Assembly (NCBI RefSeq): GCF_025938155.1
Contig: NZ_JAPCZG010000004.1
Coordinates: forward strand, 62,001 to 126,000
Direction of reading: 5' to 3'
Source: Novosphingobium sp. KCTC 2891
GTDB taxonomy: Bacteria > Pseudomonadota > Alphaproteobacteria > Sphingomonadales > Sphingomonadaceae
Length of the DNA stretch: 64,000 nucleotides
Below are positions 53,745-61,674 of this stretch, piece after piece (the stretch's first letter is position 1; each line of letters begins with the position of its first letter). A program made the position numbers and the translations under genes. The notes under the pieces were generated by a model that searched no databases, was not told the DNA's origin, and saw only the letters and a program-made list of their open reading frames with translations.

Positions 53745-54139
53745 CCGCCAGCAAGACAGCGGCGCAGCGCTTCGGCCTCCGCCGGGCGCAGCGACCGTCC
53801 GCCAAGCGAGGAAATTTCCACGCGCCGGCCCTTGGCCCCAGCGTCGAAAACCTCGACCATCAGGTCGCGCGCGCCATTCCAGGCGCCGACCCTCTCGGGA
53901 CTGCCCTCGCCCGGCAACCAGCGGCCTTCCAATGGCAGGCGCTCCATCAGGCAGGTGGACAACTGCGCCGCCGACAGCGCCGAGTTGGCGAACAGCAGGT
54001 GCCGCATCTCCTCCGCCTGCCGCCGGTGTCCGAACGTCGCGGCGAAGATCACCAGCCCGCCAAGCGCGCCCAACAGCAGGACCCAGCCGAGCCAGGGACG
54101 CTTCGGCTTGCGTGCCGGCGCGGCCGAACACCCGCTCAT
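53741..54139 (-). CDS. Small membrane-anchored protein of unknown function
   Basis: I do not recognise this 132-residue protein. After a short basic start there is one membrane helix (about residues 16-36), then a soluble region with two Cys (CLMERLPLEGRWLPGEG and RRCLAGG). Its ATG overlaps the stop of the aldose epimerase-like gene (ATGA), so the two are co-expressed. Its 3' end overlaps the prfC promoter. Confidence 0.75.
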   Translation of the reverse strand: MSGCSAAPARKPKRPWLGWVLLLGALGGLVIFAATFGHRRQAEEMRHLLFANSALSAAQLSTCLMERLPLEGRWLPGEGSPERVGAWNGARDLMVEVFDAGAKGRRVEISSLGGRSLRPAEAEALRRCLAGG

Positions 54140-55017
54140 GACGGCCGCACCGACACGGCCATGCGGAACCGTGCGGTCTCGCCTGGTGGCAGCAGCACCG
54201 CGCCGGGTTTCTCGCGGAAATCGCCGTCGAAGCCCACCGGATCGGCGTGGCCTGCCCAAGGCTCCAGACAGATGTAGCGTCCACCCGGCACCTGCCACAG
54301 CCCGAACATCGCCGTGTCGGGAAACGCCACATCAAGCCACGCGCCGCCGTCCGCGCCGTAGGACAGGCGGCGGCTGGCCAGATCGGTCCAGACCATGGCA
54401 TCGGCGCGGAACAGGTCTTCGGTCAGGGCAAGCTCGCGCCCCGTCACCGGCGTGGCCTCGCCGCCGGGCAGCAACAACCCGTCCGCCTTGCCCAGTCGGC
54501 GCACGTCCTGCGGTTCGGCCTTCTCGAACACCAGCTTGTGCGCCGCCTTGTCGGGATTGCCGGGCAGCGGCCAGGCGAACGCGGGGTGATAGCCGAAGCT
54601 GAACGGCAGGTCGGCCTGCCCCGGATTGGTCACGCTCGCCTCCATCGCCAGCGTCATGCCTTCCAGCCGGAAGGCCATCTCCAGCACGAAAGCGAAGGGA
54701 TAGACGGCGCGCGTATCGGGCGAATCGGTCAGGCGGAAGCGCAGATGATCCTCGCCCTGCCCCGCCAGCGCGAACGTGCTGCGGCGGGCAAAACCATGTC
54801 GGGGCAGTGCGTAGTCCGCGCCGTCCAGCCGCAACCGGTCCTGCGCGAGCGAGCCGACGATGGGGAACAGCAAGGGCGCGTGGCCGCCCCAGAACGCCGG
54901 ATCTGCGTCGGTCATGTACTCGCGGCCCTGCGCGTCCGTCAGCGACCACAGCTCCGCACCCAGCGGATTGATCCGCGCGGAAAGGTCGCCGGAGGAAATC
55001 GTCAGCAGGTCGGTCAT
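54136..55017 (-). CDS. Aldose 1-epimerase family protein
   Basis: This 293-residue galactose-mutarotase-fold protein has the family pattern SARINPLGAELWSLTD, ADPAFWGGHAPLLFPIVG, SFGYHPAFAWPL (catalytic-type His) and a late Glu in CLEPWAG. It would interconvert anomers of a hexose or act on glucose-6-phosphate like YeaD. It is coupled to the small membrane-protein gene downstream. Confidence 0.9.
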   Translation of the reverse strand: MTDLLTISSGDLSARINPLGAELWSLTDAQGREYMTDADPAFWGGHAPLLFPIVGSLAQDRLRLDGADYALPRHGFARRSTFALAGQGEDHLRFRLTDSPDTRAVYPFAFVLEMAFRLEGMTLAMEASVTNPGQADLPFSFGYHPAFAWPLPGNPDKAAHKLVFEKAEPQDVRRLGKADGLLLPGGEATPVTGRELALTEDLFRADAMVWTDLASRRLSYGADGGAWLDVAFPDTAMFGLWQVPGGRYICLEPWAGHADPVGFDGDFREKPGAVLLPPGETARFRMAVSVRPS

Positions 55018-55024
55018 GAGGCCT

Positions 55025-55068
55025 CGCGGTGCAGCAGGCTTCCTGTGTGGAAACCATGCTGCACCGCG
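55025..55068 (-). terminator. Long hairpin downstream of pheT
   Basis: Perfect 12-base arms CGCGGTGCAGCA/TGCTGCACCGCG enclose 20 bases, 10 bases beyond the pheT stop. No U tract follows, so termination may need Rho or the hairpin may protect the 3' end. Confidence 0.6.
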
Positions 55069-55077
55069 TCAAGCCGT

Positions 55078-57477
55078 TCAGCCGCGCAGGGTTCCGCCCT
55101 GCTTGGCCGCCGCCGCGACGATCTTCTCGGCAATCGCCTTCAAGGCCGCCTCGTCATAGCTCTTGTCGGAGGGCTGGAGCGTGACTTCCACCGCCAGGCT
55201 CTTGTGCCCTTCGGGCACACCTGCGCCGCGGAAATCGTCGAACACGCGCGCCGCCACGATATTGGCCTTGTCCGCGCCCTTCACGCTGCGCAGCAGGTCG
55301 CCCGCCGCCACGCCCAGCGGCAGCAGGAACGCGAAATCGCGCGTCACCGCCTGCAAGGCCGGCGGCGCGAAGTGCGTGCGGGCAAAGCCGCTGGCGCCCT
55401 TCTTCGCGGGGATGCGATCGAGGAACAGTTCCACCACCGCGACCGGACCATCGAGGTCGAACGCCTTGGCAGTGGCCGGATGGAGCATGCCGAAGCGCGC
55501 CAGCACCTGCTTCGGCCCGAGCCGCAGCGTGGCCGACTGGCCCGGGTGGAACTGCGGTCCCGCCTCGCCCATGACCTGCAGGTTCTCGACCGGCGCGCCG
55601 GCTTCCGCCAGCAGCGCCAGCGCCTCGGCCTTGGCATCGAACGCGTCGAAAGCTTGCGCCTTGCCGCTGTTCCAGCCGCGCGCCACCTTCTCGCCCGCCA
55701 GCACCACGGCCAGGCTCAGCTTCTCGTCGCTGGCACCGCCCTCGCCGCGCAGATAGCGCCGGCCGACCTCGAACAGGCGCACCGACGATGCGCCGCGATC
55801 GAGATTGCGCCCAACCGCGCTGAGCAGGCCCGGCAGCAGCGAAGGCCGCATCGCCTTGAGGTCTTCGGAAATAGGATTGGCGAGGGTCCAGACCGGCTGC
55901 CCATCGGCGAAGTGTGCGGCCTGGGCTTCGGGCAGGAACGACCACGTCACCGCCTCGTTCAGCCCGCGCGATGCCGCCGCGCGGCGCACGCGCCGCTCCA
56001 GCGCCTGCACCGGCGTGGCGGTGGGCTTGGCCACCCCTTCGGCGCGCGGCAGCGGCGTGGAAGGCACCGCGTCCAGCCCGTGGACGCGGATCACTTCTTC
56101 CACCACGTCGGGCGCGCCATCGACATCGGGGCGCCACGTGGGCACCGAAACCGCCCAGTGCTCGCCCGTTTCGACCACGCCGAAGCCGAGTGCGCCCAGA
56201 ATGCGCTTCTGTTCGTCCAGCGGCACGTCAACGCCGCCCAGCCGTCCGGCCAGCGCCGGATCGTAGGCCACGGTCTTCTGCCCCGCAGGCGGAGTGCCCG
56301 CGCGCACGACTTCGCTCGCCTCGCCGCCGCAAACCTCAAGGATCAGGCGGGTCAGGATATCCATGCCGGCCTCGAGGAACGCAGGGTCCACGCCGCGCTC
56401 GAACCGGCCGCGCGCGTCGCTGGCCAGCGCCAGCGTCTGCCCGGTGCGCGCGATGCGCTGCGGGTTGAAATAGGCAATTTCGAGCAGGACGTCGGTCGTC
56501 TCGTCCGCGCAGCCCGAATGCTCGCCGCCCATGATCCCGGCGATGTCGTGCACGCCGACATCGTCGGCGATCACGGTCATTTCGTGGTCGAGCAGGTAGT
56601 GCTTGCCGTTGAGCGCGGTCACGCCCTCGCCATCGGCGGCGCGGCGCGCCACGACCGCGCCGTTCAGCTTGGCGAGATCATAGGCGTGGGCCGGACGGCC
56701 ATAGCCGAGCATGACGTAGTTGGTCAGGTCGACCAACGCCGAGATCGGTCGCTGGCCCGCGCTCTTGAGCCGGTCCTGCAGCCACTGCGGCGACGGGCCG
56801 TTCTTCACGCCGCGGATCACGCGGCCATAGAAGGCCGGGCAGCCATCGGCATCGTCGGTGCGGATTTCCACCGGGCAGGGGAAGCTGCCCGTCGTGCCGC
56901 CGGTCGCCAGCGGCTTCAGCGTGCCAAGGCCCGCGGCCGCCAGATCGCGCGCGATGCCGTAAACGCCCATGCAATCGGGGCGGTTGGGCGTGATGGCCAC
57001 GTCGAACACCGGGTCCGAACCGACGTAGTCGGCGTAGGACATCCCCAACTGCGCGTCTTCGGGCAGCTCGATGATGCCCTCGTGATCCTCGCCCAGCCCC
57101 AGTTCGCGGGTGGAGCACATCATGCCGTTGGATTCGATGCCGCGCACCGCCGCGACTTTCAGCACCATGCCGTTCGCGGGCACGACCGCGCCCGGCAGGC
57201 CCAGCACGCCCACCAGTCCGGCGCGGGCGTTGGGCGCGCCGCAGACCACCTGCAAGGGCTTTCCATCGCCAAGATCGACAGAGAGCACCTGCAACTTGTC
57301 AGCCTGCGGGTGCTTTTCGGCGGTCAGGACACGCGCGACCCGAAAGGCACCTAACGACACCGAAGCGTCCTCGACGCCTTCGATTTCGAGCCCGAGCGAG
57401 GTCAACCGTGCTGCGATCGTCGCCGCGTCGGCATCGGTGTCGAGATAGTCCTGGAGCCAGGAAAGCGAAAACTTCAT
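55078..57477 (-). CDS. pheT: Phenylalanyl-tRNA synthetase beta subunit
   Basis: The 799-residue subunit has the N-terminal start [16 protein letters not shown], the EMAP/OB-type tRNA-binding domain ([20 protein letters not shown], about 48-67), the B3/B4 editing domain, the B5 domain, the catalytic-like core and the C-terminal FDX anticodon-binding domain. Its ATG overlaps the pheS stop. A frame extending to 57642 lies inside pheS and is not used. Confidence 0.96.
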   Translation of the reverse strand: MKFSLSWLQDYLDTDADAATIAARLTSLGLEIEGVEDASVSLGAFRVARVLTAEKHPQADKLQVLSVDLGDGKPLQVVCGAPNARAGLVGVLGLPGAVVPANGMVLKVAAVRGIESNGMMCSTRELGLGEDHEGIIELPEDAQLGMSYADYVGSDPVFDVAITPNRPDCMGVYGIARDLAAAGLGTLKPLATGGTTGSFPCPVEIRTDDADGCPAFYGRVIRGVKNGPSPQWLQDRLKSAGQRPISALVDLTNYVMLGYGRPAHAYDLAKLNGAVVARRAADGEGVTALNGKHYLLDHEMTVIADDVGVHDIAGIMGGEHSGCADETTDVLLEIAYFNPQRIARTGQTLALASDARGRFERGVDPAFLEAGMDILTRLILEVCGGEASEVVRAGTPPAGQKTVAYDPALAGRLGGVDVPLDEQKRILGALGFGVVETGEHWAVSVPTWRPDVDGAPDVVEEVIRVHGLDAVPSTPLPRAEGVAKPTATPVQALERRVRRAAASRGLNEAVTWSFLPEAQAAHFADGQPVWTLANPISEDLKAMRPSLLPGLLSAVGRNLDRGASSVRLFEVGRRYLRGEGGASDEKLSLAVVLAGEKVARGWNSGKAQAFDAFDAKAEALALLAEAGAPVENLQVMGEAGPQFHPGQSATLRLGPKQVLARFGMLHPATAKAFDLDGPVAVVELFLDRIPAKKGASGFARTHFAPPALQAVTRDFAFLLPLGVAAGDLLRSVKGADKANIVAARVFDDFRGAGVPEGHKSLAVEVTLQPSDKSYDEAALKAIAEKIVAAAAKQGGTLRG

Positions 57478-58562
57478 GGCCGCACTCCCACGCCGCCGGA
57501 GAGGGTCGGCACGTCGAGCGCCCCGAAACCGTAGTGGCCCAGCCAGCGCGCATCGCCGTCGAAGAAGGCGCGCAGGTCGTCCATGCCGTATTTGAGCATC
57601 GCGAGGCGATCGACGCCGGTGCCGAAGGCGAAGCCCTGCCATTCGTCGGGGTCCAGCCCGCCGTATTCGATCACCTTGCGGTTGACCATGCCGCTGCCCA
57701 GCACTTCCATCCAGCCGCCGTTGGCGACATCGCCGCCGCCGCCGACCACGCGCTTGCCGTTCACCAGCGTATAGCCGACGTCCACTTCGACCGAAGGCTC
57801 GGTGAAGGGGAAGTAGCTGGGACGCAGGCGCAGCACGATGTCGTCACGCTCGAAGAAGGCCTTGAGGAAGGTTTCCAGCGTCCACTTGAGGTGGCCGAGG
57901 TGAATGCCCTTGTCGATGACGAGGCCTTCGATCTGGTGGAACATCGGCGTGTGCGTGGCATCGCTGTCCGAGCGATAGACGCGGCCCGGCGCGATGATCC
58001 GCAGCGGTGCGCCCTCGGCCAGCATCGTGCGGATCTGCACGGGCGACGTGTGCGTGCGCAGCAGCATCGAGCGGCCGTGCGCGTCCTTGTCGGGGAAGTA
58101 GAAGGTATCGTGCATCGCGCGCGCCGGATGCGTTTCCGGCATGTTGAGCGCGGTGAAATTGTGCCAGTCGTCCTCGATCTCCGGCCCGCTCGCCACGGCA
58201 AAGCCAAGGTCGGCGAAGATTTCGGCCAGTTCTTCCATGACCTGGCTGACCGGGTGGATCGAACCCTTCGGCGCTTCGGGCGCGGGAAGCGACAGGTCCA
58301 CGGTTTCGGACGCGAGCCGGGCTTCCAGCGCAGCGCCTTCAAGCGCGGCCTTGCGTTCGCCCAGCGCGGCGGTCACCGCCTCGCGCGCGGCGTGGATCTT
58401 CGGCCCTTCGCTCTGGCGCTGGTCCGGAGTCATGCCGCCGAGCGTCTTGAGCAGGGCGGAAACCCACCCCTGCTTGCCGAGCGCGGACACGCGGATTGCC
58501 TCGACCGCATCGGCCGTATCCGCTGCGGCAATCGCCGCGAGGGTCTGTTCAAGCTGTTCCAT
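57474..58562 (-). CDS. pheS: Phenylalanyl-tRNA synthetase alpha subunit
   Basis: This 362-residue class II synthetase subunit has an N-terminal coiled coil (about 1-85). The catalytic core has motif 1 around [19 protein letters not shown], motif 2 [20 protein letters not shown] and motif 3 [14 protein letters not shown]. The ATG at 58562 fits the family; upstream readings are Arg-rich. No ribosome-binding site is seen and the predicted transcription start lies within a few bases of the ATG. Confidence 0.96.
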   Translation of the reverse strand: MEQLEQTLAAIAAADTADAVEAIRVSALGKQGWVSALLKTLGGMTPDQRQSEGPKIHAAREAVTAALGERKAALEGAALEARLASETVDLSLPAPEAPKGSIHPVSQVMEELAEIFADLGFAVASGPEIEDDWHNFTALNMPETHPARAMHDTFYFPDKDAHGRSMLLRTHTSPVQIRTMLAEGAPLRIIAPGRVYRSDSDATHTPMFHQIEGLVIDKGIHLGHLKWTLETFLKAFFERDDIVLRLRPSYFPFTEPSVEVDVGYTLVNGKRVVGGGGDVANGGWMEVLGSGMVNRKVIEYGGLDPDEWQGFAFGTGVDRLAMLKYGMDDLRAFFDGDARWLGHYGFGALDVPTLSGGVGVRP

Positions 58563-58570
58563 CGCGTCGC

Positions 58571-58599
58571 GCGCTAGCGCCAAACGCGCGCGAATCCAA
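58571..58599 (-). promoter_or_regulatory. Promoter of pheST (TTGGAT-N17-TAGCGC)
   Basis: On the minus strand TTGGAT (58594-58599), 17 bases and TAGCGC (58571-58576) are followed by GCGACGCG and the pheS ATG. There is thus no room for a leader peptide or attenuator of the enteric pheST kind. Confidence 0.6.
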
Positions 58600-58623
58600 G
58601 CGGGCCGACGCAGCCCCTGTGCC

Positions 58624-59520
58624 TTACCTTGCGGCGGGGTGCTTCGTCGCCGGCGGATGCAGCGCCTGCACCGCAGCACCGGCCGCCTCCTGCCGCGCGC
58701 GCATCACCGCCGAAAGCACCGGATGCCGCAGGGCGGCGTAGTGGCTGGGGCTCATGCCCATGAAGCGGTGGAAGTCGCGCACGAACTGCGCCTGATCGTG
58801 ATAGTGCCCGTCGATCGCGCCGATCCACTTCAGCGACGGGTCGAGCATGTACTGCGAAAGGCTGCGCATGAAGCGCTGGCGGCGCAGCAGCAGGCTTGGC
58901 GGGAAACCGAAATGCCGGCGGCAAAGCCTTTCCAGCGTGTGCGGCGGCAACCCCGTCGCCACGGCCAGATCGGCGACACTGGCGATTTCGGGATCGATGA
59001 GGGCCGTGTGGCAGGCCGAGATCCGGGCCTCGTCAGGCACTTCCGCGGAAGGACAATCGGTGAAGTAATCGGCGATCCGCGCCAGTTCGGCCGATTTGTC
59101 CGGGCATTCGCCGAAGACGTTTTCGATCAGCGGGCGGAAAGGCGCAAAGATGCGCTCCTCCAGCGGGTCCATCAGCCGGTCGGCATAGACGTGGGCCGGC
59201 GCATCGACGAATCGCGCCCAGCCGAGGGGAAGGAAGCCGATCCCCCAAATGCGGGTGGTGCCGATGGAAAAGCGCACCGATGTGCTGGTCGGCCCGGTGA
59301 ATGTAGCAGGCGCACCGCACAGCGGATCATGGCCGCCGATATCCGAATCCGGTAAACTTCCCTGAAATATCCGAAGATTGGCCCATTCCGGATGGAGGTA
59401 GTCCAGCACGGCACCGCCCGACGGCACCGTGATTTCGGTGATGTAGAACGTGGTGAAATAAGGGCGCAGCGCCGCAGGCGGCTGATGAAATCGTACCCGG
59501 ACGGATACTTCCCCGGTCAA
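58624..59520 (-). CDS. AraC-family transcriptional regulator
   Basis: This 298-residue protein has an N-terminal sensor domain of about 170 residues with a beta-rich start ([21 protein letters not shown]). Two helix-turn-helix units form the C-terminal AraC domain ([26 protein letters not shown] and [21 protein letters not shown]). It lies between rplT and pheS, genes that are normally adjacent, and has its own terminator upstream, so it looks like an insertion into this locus. The ligand is unknown. Confidence 0.92.
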   Translation of the reverse strand: MTGEVSVRVRFHQPPAALRPYFTTFYITEITVPSGGAVLDYLHPEWANLRIFQGSLPDSDIGGHDPLCGAPATFTGPTSTSVRFSIGTTRIWGIGFLPLGWARFVDAPAHVYADRLMDPLEERIFAPFRPLIENVFGECPDKSAELARIADYFTDCPSAEVPDEARISACHTALIDPEIASVADLAVATGLPPHTLERLCRRHFGFPPSLLLRRQRFMRSLSQYMLDPSLKWIGAIDGHYHDQAQFVRDFHRFMGMSPSHYAALRHPVLSAVMRARQEAAGAAVQALHPPATKHPAAR

Positions 59521-59622
59521 TGTGCGCCCCTTTTGCCCTCTGGGAAATGGCCATACTCTGACCAGACCCTATGGGATAGTCCTTAGGCAAGTCTTTGATG
59601 GCAGGCAAAATCGGCGCGCACG

Positions 59623-59657
59623 AAAAAGGGCGCCGACCGCGATGGCCAGCGCCCCTT
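59623..59657 (-). terminator. Rho-independent terminator of rpmI-rplT
   Basis: Nine-base arms (AAGGGGCGC with GCGCCCTTT, one G-U pair) with a 15-base loop, then U tract from A5 at 59623-59627. It lies 48 bases beyond the rplT stop. A second hairpin (CCCGGC/GCCGGG) stands between. Confidence 0.85.
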
Positions 59658-59704
59658 GTTCCAGTGCCCTGCCCGGCATCAAGCCGGGAGTGCCCCCATC
59701 GGCA

Positions 59705-60064
59705 TTACGCCGGGAGAGCGGCCTTCGCCTGCTGGATGATGGCAGTGAACACACCGCCTTCATTCATCGCGAGGTCGGCCATGGCCTTGCGGTCCAGTTC
59801 GATCCCGGCAAGCTTGGTGCCGTGGATGAACTGCGAATAGGTCAGGCCTTCAGCGCGGACCGCAGCGTTGATGCGCTGGATCCACAGAGCGCGGAAGGTC
59901 CGCTTCTTCACCTTGCGGTCGCGGTAGGCGTACTGGCCGGCCTTTTCGACGGCCTGACGGGCAACGCGGATGGTGTTCTTGCGACGGCCACGATAGCCCT
60001 TCGCCTGTTCCAGAATCCGCTTGTGCTTTGCGCGGGTGGTAACACCCCTCTTGATACGGCTCAT
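59705..60064 (-). CDS. rplT: 50S ribosomal protein L20
   Basis: This 119-residue protein is standard L20: basic N-terminal extension with [29 protein letters not shown], then [20 protein letters not shown] and a helical C-terminal domain. It binds 23S rRNA early in large-subunit assembly. It follows rpmI by 13 bases. Confidence 0.98.
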   Translation of the reverse strand: MSRIKRGVTTRAKHKRILEQAKGYRGRRKNTIRVARQAVEKAGQYAYRDRKVKKRTFRALWIQRINAAVRAEGLTYSQFIHGTKLAGIELDRKAMADLAMNEGGVFTAIIQQAKAALPA

Positions 60065-60077
60065 AAGTCAGCGCTCC

Positions 60078-60281
60078 TCAGTTCAGCCCGTAGGGCGCCC
60101 ACTTCTTGATCACCTTCGCATCGGCGTCGGAAATCACGTCCATGCCGCGGTTCTGGCGGATGTACTTGGCGTTGTGGCTGATCAGGCGGTGACGCTTGCC
60201 GGCGACGCCGTGCTTCACCTTGCCGGTAGCCGTGAGCTTGAAGCGCTTCTTGACGCCGCTCTTGGTCTTGAGCTTGGGCAT
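60078..60281 (-). CDS. rpmI: 50S ribosomal protein L35
   Basis: This 67-residue basic protein is L35: [20 protein letters not shown], then [30 protein letters not shown] stands 6 bases upstream of the ATG. infC is not present upstream; instead metA lies there, so rpmI-rplT has its own promoter. Confidence 0.98.
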   Translation of the reverse strand: MPKLKTKSGVKKRFKLTATGKVKHGVAGKRHRLISHNAKYIRQNRGMDVISDADAKVIKKWAPYGLN

Positions 60282-60371
60282 TTTCGTCTCCTTTGTATCG
60301 GCACGTCCGACACGCCGTGGCAGCCCTACTGGCCAGGCGAGTCATCCAATCCGTACCGGTTGAAGGGGGCG

Positions 60372-60400
60372 CCCCTAATGGAAGCGACCCCGAAAGGCAA
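60372..60400 (-). promoter_or_regulatory. Promoter of rpmI-rplT (TTGCCT-N17-TAGGGG)
   Basis: On the minus strand TTGCCT (60395-60400), 17 bases and TAGGGG (60372-60377) are followed by CGCCCCCTTCAACC. The leader to rpmI is about 85 bases. The -35 is also one arm of the small metA-end hairpin (60395-60416). Confidence 0.75.
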
Positions 60401-60416
60401 GGCGGAGTCTTTGCCT
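60395..60416 (-). terminator. Small hairpin after metA
   Basis: AGGCAA/TTGCCT arms (6 bases) with a 10-base loop, followed by TTT on the minus strand, 41 bases beyond the metA stop. Weak, but placed where metA transcripts should end before the rpmI promoter. Confidence 0.45.
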
Positions 60417-60456
60417 GGCTCCATCAGGACCAGGGCCAAGCTCCGCTGGCGGTGCC

Positions 60457-61362
60457 TTACAGGCCGATGTCGCGCCGGTCGAACGGAGTCGACTGGTACG
60501 TCTGGTTGATCCAGTTGCCGAACAGCAGGTGGCCGTGCCCGCGCCAGGTGTTGACCGGGGCCGCGTGCGGATCGTCGCCGGGGAAATAGTGCCTGGGCAG
60601 ATAGCCGCCTTCGTCCCGCGCATATTCGCCGGCCAGCGTGAGCGTGTCGTATTCGAGGTGGTTGAACATATGCAGCGCATTGTGCGCCGGATCGTCGATC
60701 AGGCACAGCCCGGTCTCGTCGCTATCGGCCAGCACCGACAGCCCTCGCCCTTCCGGCAGATCCTCGCGCCGCACTTCGGACCAGCGCGAGACAGGCACGT
60801 CGAACACATCGGGCAGGCCGCGCATCCACGGATTGGACGGCGCGCGATTGGTGTGCGTGAACACGCCCGCTGCCTTGGTGTCGAGGGTGTGCTTTTCCAC
60901 GCCGTGGAAGTGGTGCAGCGCAGCCATCGCCCCCCAGCACACCGACAGCGTGCGATGGACGTGGGTCTGCGACCAGTCAAAGATCCGCCGCAGTTCGTCC
61001 CAGTAGGTGACTTCCTCGAACGGGCGCGTTTCCACGGGCGCGCCGGTGACGATCAGCCCGTCGAACTTCTCGGCCCGCACTTCACACCACGGCCGGTAGA
61101 ATTCGGCGAGATGCCCCGCCGAGGTGTTCTTGCTGACGTGGTCGGAAATCCGCACCAGTTCGAGTTCGACCTGGATCGGCGTGGCCCCGAGCACGCGCGC
61201 GATCTGGGTTTCGGTGGTGATCTTGTCGGGCATCAGGTTGAGCAGCGCGATGCGCAACGGACGGATGTCCTGCCGCGCGGCCTCGGTCTCGCCCATCACG
61301 ATCACGCCTTCGGCTTCGAGCGTGCGGCGGGCGGGGAGGGTATCGGCAATCCTGATCGGCAC
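60457..61362 (-). CDS. metA: Homoserine O-acyltransferase MetA (probably acetyl-specific)
   Basis: This 301-residue enzyme activates homoserine for methionine synthesis. The catalytic Cys142 (SVCWGAMAAL) and the His-x-Glu pair in FNHLEYD are present. Residue 111, known in this family to set acyl specificity (Gly for succinyl, Glu for acetyl), is Glu (TGAPVETRPFEEV), so O-acetylhomoserine is the likely product. A GTG at 61362 is chosen since it starts the family's PIRIADTLPA and AGGAAAG stands upstream; no suitable ATG exists. Confidence 0.94.
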   Translation of the reverse strand: MPIRIADTLPARRTLEAEGVIVMGETEAARQDIRPLRIALLNLMPDKITTETQIARVLGATPIQVELELVRISDHVSKNTSAGHLAEFYRPWCEVRAEKFDGLIVTGAPVETRPFEEVTYWDELRRIFDWSQTHVHRTLSVCWGAMAALHHFHGVEKHTLDTKAAGVFTHTNRAPSNPWMRGLPDVFDVPVSRWSEVRREDLPEGRGLSVLADSDETGLCLIDDPAHNALHMFNHLEYDTLTLAGEYARDEGGYLPRHYFPGDDPHAAPVNTWRGHGHLLFGNWINQTYQSTPFDRRDIGL

Positions 61363-61540
61363 GGCGTTTCGCTTTCCTGTCGCATGGCAGGGACAGACGC
61401 CGGTTCCGCCGGACAGAAGGAAATGAGGCTCGCTTCCGCTTTGTTGCCGGACCGGCCACATCCCTCCAGCCGGAGGTGCCACCTTGCCCGGAAATGATCG
61501 GCAGGTTGGCGTCGGGGCGTCTTCCCCAACTCTTGATGCT
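61363..61540 (-). ncRNA. Structured 5' leader of metA (candidate cis-regulatory RNA)
   Basis: The predicted transcript has about 178 bases before metA. In order it holds a stem GUUGGGG/CCCCGAC, a bulged stem GCCAACCUGCC/GGCAAGGUGGC, CCUCC/GGAGG, and GCCG/CGGC. It also holds two UCUGUCC copies, either of which can pair with GACAGG overlapping the metA ribosome-binding site. Parts resemble S-box core strings (GGAGGGA, CCGGCAAC) but the order does not fit SAM-I, and it is not the short SAM-II form. Confidence 0.55.
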
Positions 61541-61546
61541 GCGGGC

Positions 61547-61575
61547 TATCTAACGCCGGGCGGTCACGATTGCAA
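61547..61575 (-). promoter_or_regulatory. Promoter of metA (TTGCAA-N17-TAGATA)
   Basis: On the minus strand TTGCAA (61570-61575), 17 bases and TAGATA (61547-61552). It would start the transcript a few bases before AUCAAGAG, the 5' edge of the structured leader. Unlike the growth-type promoters, the -10 lacks the G-rich end. Confidence 0.6.
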
Positions 61576-61674
61576 CAACCGCCCCCCGGTTGCGTACAAT
61601 CCCGTAAGGCCGGTTTCCGGAAACGGTGAGAGTGGAGGGGTTAAGTCGCATCGTCCTGCAGACCGGAGCAAACG
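61576..61674. other. Rest of the metA-MCP divergent gap, with a 12-base palindrome
   Basis: The gap between metA and the MCP gene is 312 bases in all; the metA leader and promoter fill the left part. The right part holds the perfect palindrome GTTTCCGGAAAC at 61613-61624, about 50 bases before the MCP start. GTTAAG follows, but no clear flagellar sigma-28 or sigma-54 promoter is found. Confidence 0.5.

Noticed and set aside
54247..57354. A 1035-codon open reading frame on the + strand
   Set aside because: It lies antisense to pheT and the aldose epimerase gene, is His/Arg/Ala rich with no fold pattern, and arises from GC-rich codon bias on the opposite strand.
61363..61540. Call of a SAM-II or SAM-I riboswitch upstream of metA
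   Set aside because: Neither the compact SAM-II pseudoknot pattern nor the ordered S-box core is visible; only isolated strings match. Reported as an unassigned leader instead.
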